64,000 bases of DNA from the NCBI GenBank assembly GCA_934045905.1, contig OW203763.1, positions 45,471,941 to 45,535,940 on the forward strand, read 5' to 3'. A program made the translations under genes and the position numbers. Below, piece after piece: positions 32,050 through 42,930 of the stretch (its first letter is position 1; every line of letters begins with the position of its first letter). Origin of the DNA: Leuctra nigra (taxonomy: Eukaryota; Arthropoda; Insecta; Plecoptera; Leuctridae). Below the pieces are notes generated by a model, which did not search any database, had not been told where the DNA came from, and was given only the letters and a program-made list of their open reading frames with translations.

Positions 32050-32944
32050 GCAACAATGAGAATGACTAATTCCTTTTAAAAAAATACGCCATTTACGAAT
32101 TGGTTACTAAGAAATTTTTTTTTGGTTCTCAATATAAGCGTAAAGTGAATAGTGATATTCCATGAAGAATTGCGAAAGCATCGTTCCAATCGGTCCAGCC
32201 GTTTTCGAGATATGGCATCACTTCCGGTTTTAAAAATGGCGGCTGAAATTACTGCCATATCAAATTTATTTCTGTAAATGTTATGTATCATTATAAGCCT
32301 TCTGAATATATAGTTTTTGTAGTAAGAGGTGATTTTAGTCAGATTTGGCATATTTATTACGTCATTTCCTGTTTCAATAATAACAAAGGTATATTTTGAC
32401 TATTGATTGTCATGTAGATGACCGTCTGAATCGATTGGTGTAAATTTCGTTCCAATCGGTCCAGCCGTTTATGAGATATGACGTCACTTCCGGTTTCAAA
32501 ATGGCGGCACAAAATCAGTCATAACAAAAGGCACCTCAGACGCCAAAAGTGCACATGTGATAAAAATTTCAGATCGATCGGTTTAGCCGTTTAGGCTGTG
32601 GCCCTGTCAATAGGGTTCCCTGATATCATCAGAATCATCATCATCAGATAGCTTTTAAAAGGGGTGTAATTTCACTGTTTTCACTGCTCTCTAGCTCGCA
32701 AACGGCATAACCTATTGCTCCTCTATTTGGTATATGATGTGGTGTGGGCCATAGCTCAAAATTAACATATTTCGCAACAATGTGAGATTTCCCAATTTTG
32801 AGATCCAGTAGGCCGAAAATGCCATGTTATTGCTTACAGTAAAAGTGCTTGGTCTGCTCCTCAGTTTATTAGGCATTTACGGTATGTTGAGTGTTTGTGA
32901 GTGTACGGTACGACTTGGCTGGGTGGAGCGACCGCTCCACTAGA
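32050..32944 (-). repeat. repeat family B, copy 1
   Basis: Inverted partner of 58183-59592. Read on the minus strand it starts CTAGTGGAGCGGTCGCTCCA, an 8-bp-stem hairpin, and continues CCCAGCCAAGTCGTAC. It contains several stretches of the type ATCGGTCCAGCCGTTT..GAGATATG beside CTTCCGGTTT..AAATGGCGGC. It breaks an RLE LINE fragment at 32945. No ORF. Confidence 0.78.
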
Positions 32945-33243
32945 TTAGCCTCTGTAAATTTACCAAATCAGTAGCTGACCAGCTTACAATACCAAAACTG
33001 TACGTAAGGACTGGAATGGCATACGAATTGATAGCCTTTGTAATGTTTCTTCCATTGAGAGAGGATCTTAAAAGAGCATGCTATCTGGACTCCAATTCCT
33101 TTTGCAACTTATTCTTCATTTTAGATTCATCAATTCCCTGTGCTTGCATCATTCCTAGATATTTATAGAGTTCATCACCCGCCATGCTCGGAATGTTTAA
33201 ATCACCTGCCTGTTCCTTATTACTTTGGACCCTTGGACCCTAT
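32945..33243 (-). pseudogene. RLE LINE fragment (thumb region)
   Basis: Reads DELYKYLGMMQAQGIDESKM, a stop, LLRSSLNGRNITKAINSYAI, PVLTYSFGIVSWSATDLVNL. It matches the thumb block of copies 1 and 2. It is cut by repeat family B at 32944 and bounded on the right by the (AAT)n tail of another copy. Confidence 0.8.
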
Positions 33244-33760
33244 TATTATTATTTTCATTTATTGCATTCTCATTGTACAATTACATACATGGAAACATTT
33301 ATCATACTACGGGTAAAGAAATTACATACGTTGCATTCTTCGTTCATCACTGTGATACACTTAACACTTTACGAATTATCCTAGATGTCTCTAAAATTAT
33401 ACTATACTAATTATACTAAGGGCCAGTCTTTCAATACTCTGCTCACTTTTAAGCGGTTGATTCGGACTGTATTGTCATGGCAACAACCAATTGAAAGGCA
33501 GAGTTTTGTACTAACTTACTGTTAACAGCTAATTGAGCCTTAGCAAAGTATTGAAAGACCGGCTCTAAAAGGAACGTCCATTTTCTTCATACAATTTGCT
33601 TGTTCTTGATGAATCAGACCATTGACTGTCACTACGACAGGGAAGATGTGAATTTGATTTAACTTCCACATTGCTGCAATTTCAGTAGACAGATCTTGAT
33701 ATTTCGTCATCTTGGTTGTGAATGCTTGATTGATGTTGTGATCATTAGGGTGTGTCATAT
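33244..33760 (-). pseudogene. RLE LINE copy 4: C-terminus and 3' UTR with (AAT)n tail
   Basis: 33569-33760 encodes MTHPNDHNINQAFTTKM, KYQDLSTEIAAMWKLNQIHI and FPVVVTVNGLIHQE, the block after the endonuclease. The 3' UTR follows, interrupted by a 146-bp MITE, and ends (AAT)n at 33240-33252. Upstream coding continues at 40576 across the LTR element: the codons for HLID join to MTHPNDHN with one copy of ATAT. Confidence 0.83.
33420..33565. mobile_element. 146-bp Harbinger-like MITE
   Basis: Inverted ends G(G/A)GCC(A/G)GTCTTTCAATACT, flanked by TAA on both sides (33417-33419, 33566-33568). A 3-bp TAA/TWA duplication and G-rich ends are typical of PIF/Harbinger (Tourist) MITEs. Non-coding. Confidence 0.82.
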
Positions 33761-34316
33761 TGTCACGATACCTCGTATTCCCACTACATACCCCACTTTC
33801 TAAACCCCTTTATCGTACACCCTAGTTCACCCCAATAACCCGCCATCCTTCTAGAACCACTCTAGTGTTCACTCTCATCCCGAATACTTCGTGACCCGCG
33901 GTACAATCCTGCGTGGCGGGCTGCCTACCACCAGCAGGAAGGACTGTGGCAGCGGCCAGTGCACTCAGATCATGCGATACATCCAAGACTGCCTGGTCAG
34001 CTATTGAGAAGTCGAACCAGGGAGCCCACGAGGCGATCTGTCGAGGAGTCGGCGACTAGATCTAGCCAAGACGACACCTGGAGGACTCCACGGGCGGGAC
34101 GCAGGACAACCGCGAGGCGCGGGACGGACGCGGGACCACGTGGCCAACCAGATAAGTGCCCAGTTTCACCCTTGTAGCTTCACTACACTATTGTTAGCCT
34201 AGACTACTTGCTCTGTCTAATAAACCACTCTTAAAGTTTGTATTATGCCTATCTGTAGCTGCAACCCTCCCCCCATAACTATCAAGATCCCAACGAGAAC
34301 GAATAATCTCGTGACA
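33761..34316 (+). repeat. 5' LTR, 556 bp
   Basis: Begins TGTCACGA and ends TCGTGACA, an 8-bp perfect terminal inversion. Polyadenylation signal AATAAA at 34219-34224. It differs from the 3' LTR mainly at a short cluster (34194-34204). A 72-codon ORF inside it has no homology and is ignored. Confidence 0.92.
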
Positions 34317-34317
34317 T

Positions 34318-34335
34318 TGGCGGAGGCGCCGAGTC
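34318..34335 (+). other. probable primer-binding site
   Basis: TGGCGGAGGCGCCGAGTC follows the 5' LTR after one base. Starting with TGG, the complement of tRNA CCA, is the standard arrangement; I cannot name the tRNA. Confidence 0.6.
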
Positions 34336-34457
34336 TGAGTTAAATTCATTTTTAATTCCAAAATTTTTTCTTTTCTGTTATTTTTTTTATTTTATTTTAT
34401 TTTATTTCTCTCACTTCATGCCAAGTTTTTCAAATTTCATTTTTAGTCACTGCTAAC

Positions 34458-36701
34458 ATGCCGGTCAAGATAAAAATAGATACATTTAGGGTGGGTACTG
34501 ATACAGTGGAGGACTGGCTCGAGGTTTTCGAGAGAAAGGCCCGAGCAAATGGCTGGACTGACCCAGACAAAGTGGCTGTTTTACCTTGTTTTTTGGATGG
34601 GGCTCCGTTAAAATGGTTCCTAAGCAAAGAGGCGACTCATAATCGTCTACACGGTCAGAACTTTCCCCCACCCCTTCTTTTGTGGCCCGCGGTAAAGGCT
34701 GAATTATTGTCTGATTTTGAGGGATCTATCCACAAGGGCGAATGGCGTCACCGCCTGAACTCTAGAGTTCAAGAGCCTCTGGAATCGACTGAGGAATTTC
34801 TCTATGACGTGTTGCATTTGTGTGAGAAAGTTGATCCGCTCATGGACGAGCTTGACAAAGTCCAGCATGTCATGTCAGGTTTACAGCCCAGCCTTTTGGA
34901 AAAAATATCTATGTTTGACAATCGCACTTTGCAAGAGCTGAAAGATAATTTGAAGCGAGCTCGATCATCTAAATTTCTATTACAACAGCGAGCGATTAAG
35001 GGTGCTGAATGCAAGTCCACCATTGCAGGGGTATTTTCCATCCCCCAGGATGATTTCCGTGAGTTAAAAGATCAGTTGAGCGTCATTATGCATGAATTGG
35101 TAGCACAACAGGAAACTCTCGCAAGCGTCATACAACAACAAAACGCGCCTCATTTTCAAAGTGACAAACCATCCCAGCAATACCACGCGCGCGATGCTCT
35201 TCCAGCTGATCAGGGCGACTTTGACTATCGTAAATTTTCTTCCAATGGCAAACCTATTTGTTTCCTGTGCAACCAAGTAGGACATGTTGTTCGCCATTGT
35301 CAACAGCTTGAGAAAGCCACGAAAGGCCTTCCCGTGTTCAGGGATGATGAGCAGGAAAGTGCACTGCATTCAAAGATCGCATCTGTGGGAGTAATTGCTT
35401 CTGATTTTTCCAAAACACAAAATTTTCTGAGAGAACGAAAGATCGAGCGGGAGATTTATTTAGAACATTTTCATGATTTTTACCCTCATGACCGAGATTT
35501 TCATGCCCCTACAACACAGTCAACCCCATGTGAAATTGTTGTAATACGCGAACTCGGGTCATTGCACGTCCTTGCTCAGGTCAATGGTCAAGAGGTCAAG
35601 ACACTCATAGACTCAGGAGCTGGGGTCAGTTGCATTGATCACTCATTAGGGAGTCATTTGGAGCACATCCCCGTCCCAGGACTGAAGTTAAGGGCTGCAA
35701 ATTGTTTGGAACTCCAAGTTTTTGGACGTGTTCACGTGTCCGTGGTTATAGCGGACACATCATTCTTGGTCCCCATGATTTCTGTTAAAAATCTTTCAGC
35801 CCCTTGCATCCTAGGTAATGATTTTTTCCGTCAGCACGCCACTACAATTGATTTCAAAACGTGTTGTGTTTCGATTGAATCCATCGAGGGCGTTGTGTCA
35901 GTTCCATTTCACGACGACAGCCAGGACCCGACACCCCAGCAAGTGTCATTGCCGATGACACCGATTCCATCTGACACGGCCTCGTCGTTGAATCATGTTC
36001 TTATTGAAGACTGCGGCGATGTAGTTCAAATTGTTACCACGCAGGACACGGCCGTAGCTGAAGGTGTTAGTACAGATTGTAAAACGGACTGTAAACATTT
36101 TGACAATTTGACCATGACACAAGACATCAAGAATTTTTCCTCAAAGATTCAGGACACGACGAGTTTTGCTGCCTTGGATCTCGTTCCAGTGACATTGAAA
36201 GACGAGGACTGCCAAATCTTACAGCGTTACAAACACACTTTACGTGACAGAACACCGTTTCATCGTACTCCGTACCGCGTAGCTGTGAAAAAACGCACAT
36301 TTCAAAAACGAGTTCGAGCTGTGTTTGATAGCAAAATCATCAACTCTCCACGCAACAGCCCTCTCGCTTCAGTCAAGGAAAAGAGTGCATGGAACATCTG
36401 TGCAGATGATAGGGTGGTCAAACGCTTGAAATTTGATGCAGCACGCCACTGGGTTCAGATTCTTATGTTTTTCTTTTTGTTGTACAGTTTCTTCGCGATT
36501 ATTTCAGTGCTACATTATTTGCCGCACGCCACTGGGTTCAGACATGTCCGTGTGTTTGTTTATTTTATGCAGTCTCTGTTTGACTATTTTAGTGCTACAC
36601 TGTTTGTTGCACGCCACTGGTTCCGGTCCCATTTTTATTTGTTTCTGCTGATGTGTTTACAGGGTTTCTGTAAATACATTATTCCCTTGTCATCTGATTA
36701 G
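34458..36701 (+). CDS. Gag-protease with truncated RT start
   Basis: 747-residue single frame. Residues ~1-190: Gag capsid-like region (TVEDWLEVFERKARANGW, WPAVKAELLSDF, EEFLYDVLHLCEKVDP). About 270-285: one CCHC knuckle (CFLCNQVGHVVRHC). About 370-470: aspartic protease with VKTLIDSGAGVSCID and ILGNDFF. About 590-660: beginning of RT (HRTPYRVAVKKRTFQKRVRA, INSPRNSPLASVKEK). The RT then breaks off at RLKFDA and the frame enters three ~92-bp repeats coding for an aromatic, hydrophobic tail of ~85 residues. Gag packages the RNA; the protease would mature it. The frame is free of stops, consistent with youth. The start is the first ATG after the leader. Confidence 0.87.
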   Translation: MPVKIKIDTFRVGTDTVEDWLEVFERKARANGWTDPDKVAVLPCFLDGAPLKWFLSKEATHNRLHGQNFPPPLLLWPAVKAELLSDFEGSIHKGEWRHRLNSRVQEPLESTEEFLYDVLHLCEKVDPLMDELDKVQHVMSGLQPSLLEKISMFDNRTLQELKDNLKRARSSKFLLQQRAIKGAECKSTIAGVFSIPQDDFRELKDQLSVIMHELVAQQETLASVIQQQNAPHFQSDKPSQQYHARDALPADQGDFDYRKFSSNGKPICFLCNQVGHVVRHCQQLEKATKGLPVFRDDEQESALHSKIASVGVIASDFSKTQNFLRERKIEREIYLEHFHDFYPHDRDFHAPTTQSTPCEIVVIRELGSLHVLAQVNGQEVKTLIDSGAGVSCIDHSLGSHLEHIPVPGLKLRAANCLELQVFGRVHVSVVIADTSFLVPMISVKNLSAPCILGNDFFRQHATTIDFKTCCVSIESIEGVVSVPFHDDSQDPTPQQVSLPMTPIPSDTASSLNHVLIEDCGDVVQIVTTQDTAVAEGVSTDCKTDCKHFDNLTMTQDIKNFSSKIQDTTSFAALDLVPVTLKDEDCQILQRYKHTLRDRTPFHRTPYRVAVKKRTFQKRVRAVFDSKIINSPRNSPLASVKEKSAWNICADDRVVKRLKFDAARHWVQILMFFFLLYSFFAIISVLHYLPHATGFRHVRVFVYFMQSLFDYFSATLFVARHWFRSHFYLFLLMCLQGFCKYIIPLSSD
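36430..36665 (+). repeat. three degenerate ~92-bp tandem repeats
   Basis: Each begins GCACGCCACTGG(G)TTC (36442, 36523 and 36610 approximately) and continues T-rich. All three are in the Gag frame and give hydrophobic peptides such as HWVQILMFFFLLYSFFAIIS. They start exactly where RT homology ends. Confidence 0.75.
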
Positions 36702-39700
36702 ATTAGTGTTCAGATTTCTGTTGTAGAAAATGGACGTCCCTCTTTTTCTGTTTTGTTTGCACACGTGGTTGTTGTTGTTCGCTTGTGTGTGGGTATTTGC
36801 TGCTCCATGCGCTCCACACACCAGCTATTGTTCTACAGGGGTGCTAACTACCCCTGTCTGTTGTCAGTTGGGTCCGAGGTGAAGACGAGGTGTTAGCAAT
36901 GTGACGCTTGTCTCCAGCTTCATGTGGCGCGATGGACGCTTTGTCGTTGACCCCTGCCCTCCGAGGTCACGGTAGCTAACGTGTCACTCTTGGAGGATGT
37001 TTTGGGAGTGTCATCCAGAACAAGGCAGTTTTATTTGGAGCGGTTAAATCGGATCCATTCAGAGAGTGCTGTACGCGAAGCACTCGAACTCCAAATAAGT
37101 TACCTTGCGACCGGATTACACTGTGCGATGACATCGCTATGTCCCTGCTTGGGCTATGCATGACAATAGTCGGTGTTACATTTTGCTAATTGATTGCCTC
37201 GTCGCGACTGTCTCCGGACCTACTCTACCTGATTTTGACCCATGTGTGTGTGTTTATAAACAGATGTTGGGATAGTTCCCATTAAAGTTCATAGCGTGTT
37301 CCGGCTATTTGTCAGAACACACTCTTATTTCTACAGCTACAAGTGTAAGATGGTCTTACGCTTCCAGGAAATGCACTCGCACTTCCTTCTTGTGAATATG
37401 CAAGTTGCAGTTTTGTCCTCGGATTATTATAAAGCTATCTTGTGTCTTACTGCTTTGGATCATCAAATTTAAATTGGTTTATAGTTTTATTTTCGCCAAA
37501 TCGTGGCTTACTTTCAGTTCAATAGTAAATGAACAGTGTCTGATCTGTTAGTGATTTTACACACAATTTTCTGGTAATTTATTGTTTCAATACCTATATT
37601 CAAAATCAACAATGTTTGATTTTATTTGCGTGCATGCGTTGTTAAATGCACTTAGTACTCAACGGTTGAATGACTTGGTGTCTCCTTGCCTATCTGCGGC
37701 TCTTATGCGCGGATCGGGTGACGCTCTCAGCGCTTGATGTTTCGCTGACTTATGCAGACTTGCATTCCAAGTCATTGCTTTCAAGGAAACAAGTCATCAT
37801 TTTTATGGAGTATTTTCAAAAGTCATTCAAATTTTGGTTTTCAAAAGTGTTCGACCAGTACAGGACATTTATTTTCTCAAATTCTTTGTCAAATTTGAAC
37901 TGGAGCGATGCTACTTTTTTTAAGCATTTTAATTTTGTAATGCTCTTGAGTCTTGAGCAATAAAAAGCAAGATTTTTATTATATTTATTTTGATTGATTG
38001 CTAAATTCTGAAAGCAATGTTATTTTTCATCAACATTATTGTAAATTTTATATTTAATTTTCCAAAATGTTCCAGATTCTTTTGGATTGCCATTGTTTCA
38101 GTAATTTATTGATCATGTCATTTTTCTTTAAAAAACAATTTTTTTTACACCTCTTGCTAGCGGTGTGTATTATAAATTTGCTTGTATTGTTCTTCAAGCT
38201 AGTTATGTCAAATGAATTATTTGTTTTAATTTTACTCGTACATTGTACGATTTTAATTCCACTTTGAACATTTGGATTTGTGTGTTTCACAAATGTTAAA
38301 TTAGTTGAGGTCGTACCTCTTGCCACTTTAATGTTTACTTGGTCTGTTTCGTTTTAAGACTATTTCATTTTGCAATTGATCCAAAATGAATTTACATTTA
38401 TTTTGAAACATTCACAATTTTTACGGTTATTTACTAAATTTCTATAGCCTTTACTGAATTCAATGTGTAATTTTGCTAATAGTGTATCGCTTGTGCAGGA
38501 TATTCTGACGGCGAACTCTATTAATGTCGTGAGGTCAACACGAGGTCAGCTAAGCAGACGACACATGTGCCTGCGCCTGACGCCGTGCCGACGCCACACG
38601 ACGCCGCCGACGCCTGAGCGAGACAGACCTTGATGCCGCACACGCTGAGCTCCTGATGGACCAGATCTCAGTCATGAGGTCATGCTGACGTCACAACACC
38701 GCGTCAACTCTTTGGTCAACTCTCAGCCCCTCAACACACGACCGAGATGAAACGTACAAGATTCAAGATCATCTTTAAGCACTCAATGGCAATAACGTGT
38801 GTGAATAATAGGTGATAAGCTGGGAAGGCATCAAGTGTCAGTGTTCTAGTTGTGAACTCGCTCAGACAAGGCAAGGCCGTCGATACACGATCTAACTACA
38901 TCTCATCTTCAGACTCATTCATTCATTCATTTCAAGAAACGCATTGGCATTTTCTTGTTCTTGTGTTTTAATGTTATTTACATTCTTTGATTTTTAATTG
39001 TATGAGTATGTAATTAGATCGACGCACGAAATATTTATTTCGTTGTTTTTATTCATCTAATTTCATCGTTTTCATTAAGTTTTTATTCATGCGTATTTGA
39101 TTTGAACTCAAATTTGGTTAAATAAGTTTTTCTCTTTTAAGTTGTATGTTCAACTTCGGATTTTTATTTTTTCCTTCTTCAGTTAGGGGAGGATGATGTT
39201 GAAGGAATTCAACATGTAGTTTAATTATGTATTTCAAACGACACAAAAATTGTCTACGTCATGTATTAGTATTTTACTATCATTTCTAACAGGATAAACC
39301 CACAAGTGCAATACCTACATTAAACACATAACTTAAGTAAAAAGTCAAAAATATAATTAAACATTCCGAATTTAAAAGATCACAACTGATGATTATTACT
39401 TCACGTCTAATTCCAGAGAAAAACTATGAACTATTGCAATTCTCAAAAGTATCGAAAGAAATTATTCTTATTTACATGTCTAAATCACTGGGTAAGCACA
39501 TTGTTAGTGGACAGTATCCTTTTAAAACACGACGTATGAAACAGAAGTTTGAACTAAGTATTGGTGTATTTCAAAATGTTTCTGCTATTATTACATGAAA
39601 CAAAATTTAAAGGTATGAAATCGATTTAATTGATGAGTTATTTGTGTAATTTGCTCGTGGAATAACAAGGAATACGCATTCATTTTATCTATACTCATCA

Positions 39701-40010
39701 TTTAATGTGTTTATTTATGTAACACTTTGCAAACAAAATTGCTCTCTATTTGAGATGGGGTGAAACTGGTCACTTGGTCACATCACTTCACGCAAACAAA
39801 TTCTCAGAAGATAGAAAATACGTACACACACAGAGGTATCGAAGAGAAGAACAATCCATACGAGAGATCAAGACATTAACCCTCGGTTCGACACCACAGT
39901 CCAGTACCGCGGCAAATGCAGCGAAAGATGACACTCTACCACTTTCGCTCGCACAAGAAAAGACCATCAACCAGAAGAGGGGCCACGAAATCGGGACGAT
40001 TTCGGCTTGC
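36702..40010 (+). other. non-coding internal region of the LTR element
   Basis: About 3.3 kb where RT, RNase H and integrase would be expected. It is T-rich, has many stops in all frames, and shows no pol motif that I can read. It may have been captured or may be a diverged packaging region. The last ~280 bp (from 39739) belong to the tandem duplication. Confidence 0.6.
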
Positions 40011-40019
40011 AGGGAGGAG
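40011..40019 (+). other. polypurine tract
   Basis: AGGGAGGAG directly before the TGTCACGA of the 3' LTR. It is duplicated at 41295-41303. Confidence 0.75.
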
Positions 40020-40575
40020 TGTCACGATACCTCGTATTCCCACTACATACCCCACTTTCTAAACCCCTTTGTCGTACACCCTAGTTCACCCCAATAACCC
40101 GCCATCCTTCTAGAACCACTCTAGTGTTCACTCTCATCCCGAATACTTCGTGACCCGCGGTACAATCCTGCGTGGCGGGCTGCCTACCACCAGCAGGAAG
40201 GACTGTGGCAGCGGCCAGTGCACTCAGATCATGCGATACATCCAAGACTGCCTGGTCAGCTATTGAGAAGTCGAACCAGGGAGCCCACGAGGCGATCTGT
40301 CGAGGAGTCGGCGACTAGATCTAGCCAAGACGACACCTGGAGGACTCCACGGGCGGGACGCAGGACAACCGCGAGGCGCGGGACGGACGCGGGACCACGT
40401 GGCCAACCAGATAAGTGCCCAGTTTCACCCTTGTAGCTTCACTACACTATTGTTAACCTTTTCTACTTGCTCTGTCTAATAAACCACTCTTAAAGTTTGT
40501 ATTATGCCTATCTGTAGCTGCAACCCTCCCCCCATAACTATCAAGATCCCAACGAGAACGAATAATCTCGTGACA
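40020..40575 (+). repeat. 3' LTR, 556 bp
   Basis: Same ends as the 5' LTR; followed by ATAT and RLE LINE copy 4. Identical, as far as I compared, to the extra LTR at 41304-41859. Confidence 0.9.
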
Positions 40576-41022
40576 ATATCTATAAGATGGGCAATTCTTG
40601 TGTCTTTGTAAACAATTATAATATCTGGACGGTTATGAGGAATGGTTAAATCAGTTATCACAGAAACATCGTATAAAAGTTTAATTTTATCGTTTTCAAG
40701 AACAGGCGCTGGTTGGTAATCGTAATATCTGGTCTCAGATGTAATGAGTCCATGAGCTTGAGCAAGATGCTGGTGTAATATCTTGCAAGATAGATTGTGC
40801 CGGTGAAGATTATGTGTATTGACAATACTCGAACAGCCCGAAGTGAGATGTTGAATGGTCTCCTGCATATGATGCCCAATGATAAAATATATTATCATTC
40901 CAACTTTTAAACATGGGTGTACAAAATCGTGACATATAATTTTGGAAGATAAAATTTTTGGATTTGTCATGGTCGAATAAGTAAGTACACAAATTTTCAT
41001 GTTTCTAGGACTATTTGCACTA
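40576..41022 (-). pseudogene. RLE LINE copy 4, finger and endonuclease region (unit 1)
   Basis: Reads QETIQHLTSGCSSIVNTHNL, HRHNLSCKILHQHLAQAHG, YYDYQPAPVLENDKIKLLYD, HNRPDIIIVYKDTRIAHLID. The R-P-D motif and an Asp 14 residues on are intact. It continues into 33760 across the LTR element. Upstream of QETIQH the frame is broken. Confidence 0.85.
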
Positions 41023-41303
41023 TTGCTCTCTATTTGAGATGGGGTGAAACTGGTCACTTGGTCACATCACTTCACGCAAACAAATTCTCAGAAGATAGAA
41101 AATACGTACACACACAGAGGTATCGAAGAGAAGAACAATCCATACGAGAGATCAAGACATTAACCCTCGGTTCGACACCACAGTCCAGTACCGCGGCAAA
41201 TGCAGCGAAAGATGACACTCTACCACTTTCGCTCGCACAAGAAAAGACCATCAACCAGAAGAGGGGCCACGAAATCGGGACGATTTCGGCTTGCAGGGAG
41301 GAG

Positions 41304-41859
41304 TGTCACGATACCTCGTATTCCCACTACATACCCCACTTTCTAAACCCCTTTGTCGTACACCCTAGTTCACCCCAATAACCCGCCATCCTTCTAGAAC
41401 CACTCTAGTGTTCACTCTCATCCCGAATACTTCGTGACCCGCGGTACAATCCTGCGTGGCGGGCTGCCTACCACCAGCAGGAAGGACTGTGGCAGCGGCC
41501 AGTGCACTCAGATCATGCGATACATCCAAGACTGCCTGGTCAGCTATTGAGAAGTCGAACCAGGGAGCCCACGAGGCGATCTGTCGAGGAGTCGGCGACT
41601 AGATCTAGCCAAGACGACACCTGGAGGACTCCACGGGCGGGACGCAGGACAACCGCGAGGCGCGGGACGGACGCGGGACCACGTGGCCAACCAGATAAGT
41701 GCCCAGTTTCACCCTTGTAGCTTCACTACACTATTGTTAACCTTTTCTACTTGCTCTGTCTAATAAACCACTCTTAAAGTTTGTATTATGCCTATCTGTA
41801 GCTGCAACCCTCCCCCCATAACTATCAAGATCCCAACGAGAACGAATAATCTCGTGACA
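41304..41859 (+). repeat. third LTR, in duplicated unit 2
   Basis: Copy of the 3' LTR made by the tandem duplication rather than by integration; it is preceded by the same purine tract. Confidence 0.88.
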
Positions 41860-42306
41860 ATATCTATAAGATGGGCAATTCTTGTGTCTTTGTAAACAAT
41901 TATAATATCTGGACGGTTATGAGGAATGGTTAAATCAGTTATCACAGAAACATCGTATAAAAGTTTAATTTTATCGTTTTCAAGAACAGGCGCTGGTTGG
42001 TAATCGTAATATCTGGTCTCAGATGTAATGAGTCCATGAGCTTGAGCAAGATGCTGGTGTAATATCTTGCAAGATAGATTGTGCCGGTGAAGATTATGTG
42101 TATTGACAATACTCGAACAGCCCGAAGTGAGATGTTGAATGGTCTCCTGCATATGATGCCCAATGATAAAATATATTATCATTCCAACTTTTAAACATGG
42201 GTGTACAAAATCGTGACATATAATTTTGGAAGATAAAATTTTTGGATTTGTCATGGTCGAATAAGTAAGTACACAAATTTTCATGTTTCTAGGACTATTT
42301 GCACTA
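41860..42306 (-). pseudogene. RLE LINE copy 4, finger and endonuclease region (unit 2)
   Basis: Same sequence as 40576-41022, carried by the duplication. Downstream of 42306 the sequence no longer reads as LINE, so the original copy was truncated here. Confidence 0.83.
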
Positions 42307-42492
42307 TTGTTCGGTTTATGGACTGCACTATGATAGGTAGGGATGAATAAATTAATTAGGTATAATATTTGTTATTACGACTTTTTGCTTTTGTTTGGAC
42401 AGTACCGCGTATACAAGCGCATACACTGTTCCATTTGTTCGTGTGATTTAGCTTTGAGCTGAAACTTGACTAGAACTGTCCATCGTAAATCA

Positions 42493-42620
42493 GGAGGTCT
42501 ATTCTAGAATGATTTTCCAATTCCATTCTGATGGAATCCGGTCACGGTCATAAGGATTAACATTGCATGGAATCGAGTTCCATCAGAATTGAGAAGGTAA
42601 AAGTTCTAGAATAGGGCTCC
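42493..42620. mobile_element. 128-bp MITE
   Basis: Imperfect inverted ends GGAG(G/C)(T/C)CTATTCTAGAA, with a second paired block (TTCTGATGGAA). No clear target duplication. Lies in otherwise unassigned sequence (42307-42930). Confidence 0.65.
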
Positions 42621-42734
42621 AGATCTCCCGAGTGATCATAAACAAAATGATCTCATCAAAATTCACTGCATTCATTTGGGCATTCCTTTTAAACACGAGA
42701 GCAAGAACGTGGATATATTTACGACTATAATCAG

Positions 42735-42801
42735 TAATATCATAGTATAAAGATCAGCCCGTTCACTCCTGAACGGATTGATCTTTATACTATGGTAATA
42801 T
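42735..42801. repeat. 67-bp palindrome
   Basis: Arms CATAGTATAAAGATCA..CCGTTCA and the inverse around CTCC. Nearly perfect. Probably a tiny foldback element. Confidence 0.75.
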
Positions 42802-42930
42802 GCACTGTAATTACACAGTTTTCAATTAGTGACTCAGAAGTATAAGGACGGAAGTCCATATTCAATGATTTTTGACGTGTGCTTATAAAACAGTATAATC
42901 AAGAAAACAAACATTAGCATTCTTGTTACT

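Larger units (their letters stand above)
33761..40575 (+). mobile_element. LTR retrotransposon, gag-protease only (non-autonomous)
   Basis: 6.8-kb Gypsy-type element: 5' LTR 33761-34316, primer-binding region from 34318, gag-protease ORF 34458-36701, about 3.3 kb non-coding, purine tract 40011-40019, 3' LTR 40020-40575. ATAT duplicates at the borders. The two LTRs differ at only about five positions of 556, so insertion was recent. RT beyond its first motif, RNase H and integrase are missing, so it must depend on a relative for reverse transcription and integration. Confidence 0.88.
39739..42306 (+). repeat. 1284-bp tandem duplication
   Basis: Two head-to-tail units, about 39739-41022 and 41023-42306, each holding the last ~280 bp of the LTR element's interior, a full LTR and ~447 bp of RLE LINE. 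I saw no difference between the units. ATTG occurs at the joins. It either is a very recent duplication or an assembly artefact. Confidence 0.88.

Noticed and set aside
32050..32944. Helitron call for repeat family B
   Set aside because: Hairpin and TC at one end, but no CTRR with upstream hairpin at the other and no Rep/helicase.
36981..37163. 60-residue ORF in the LTR element interior
   Set aside because: No similarity to RT, RNase H, integrase or env; both strands are open by chance.
39750..40097. 115-residue ORF crossing into the 3' LTR, repeated at 41034
   Set aside because: It crosses the purine tract and LTR border, and both copies come from one tandem duplication; no motif.
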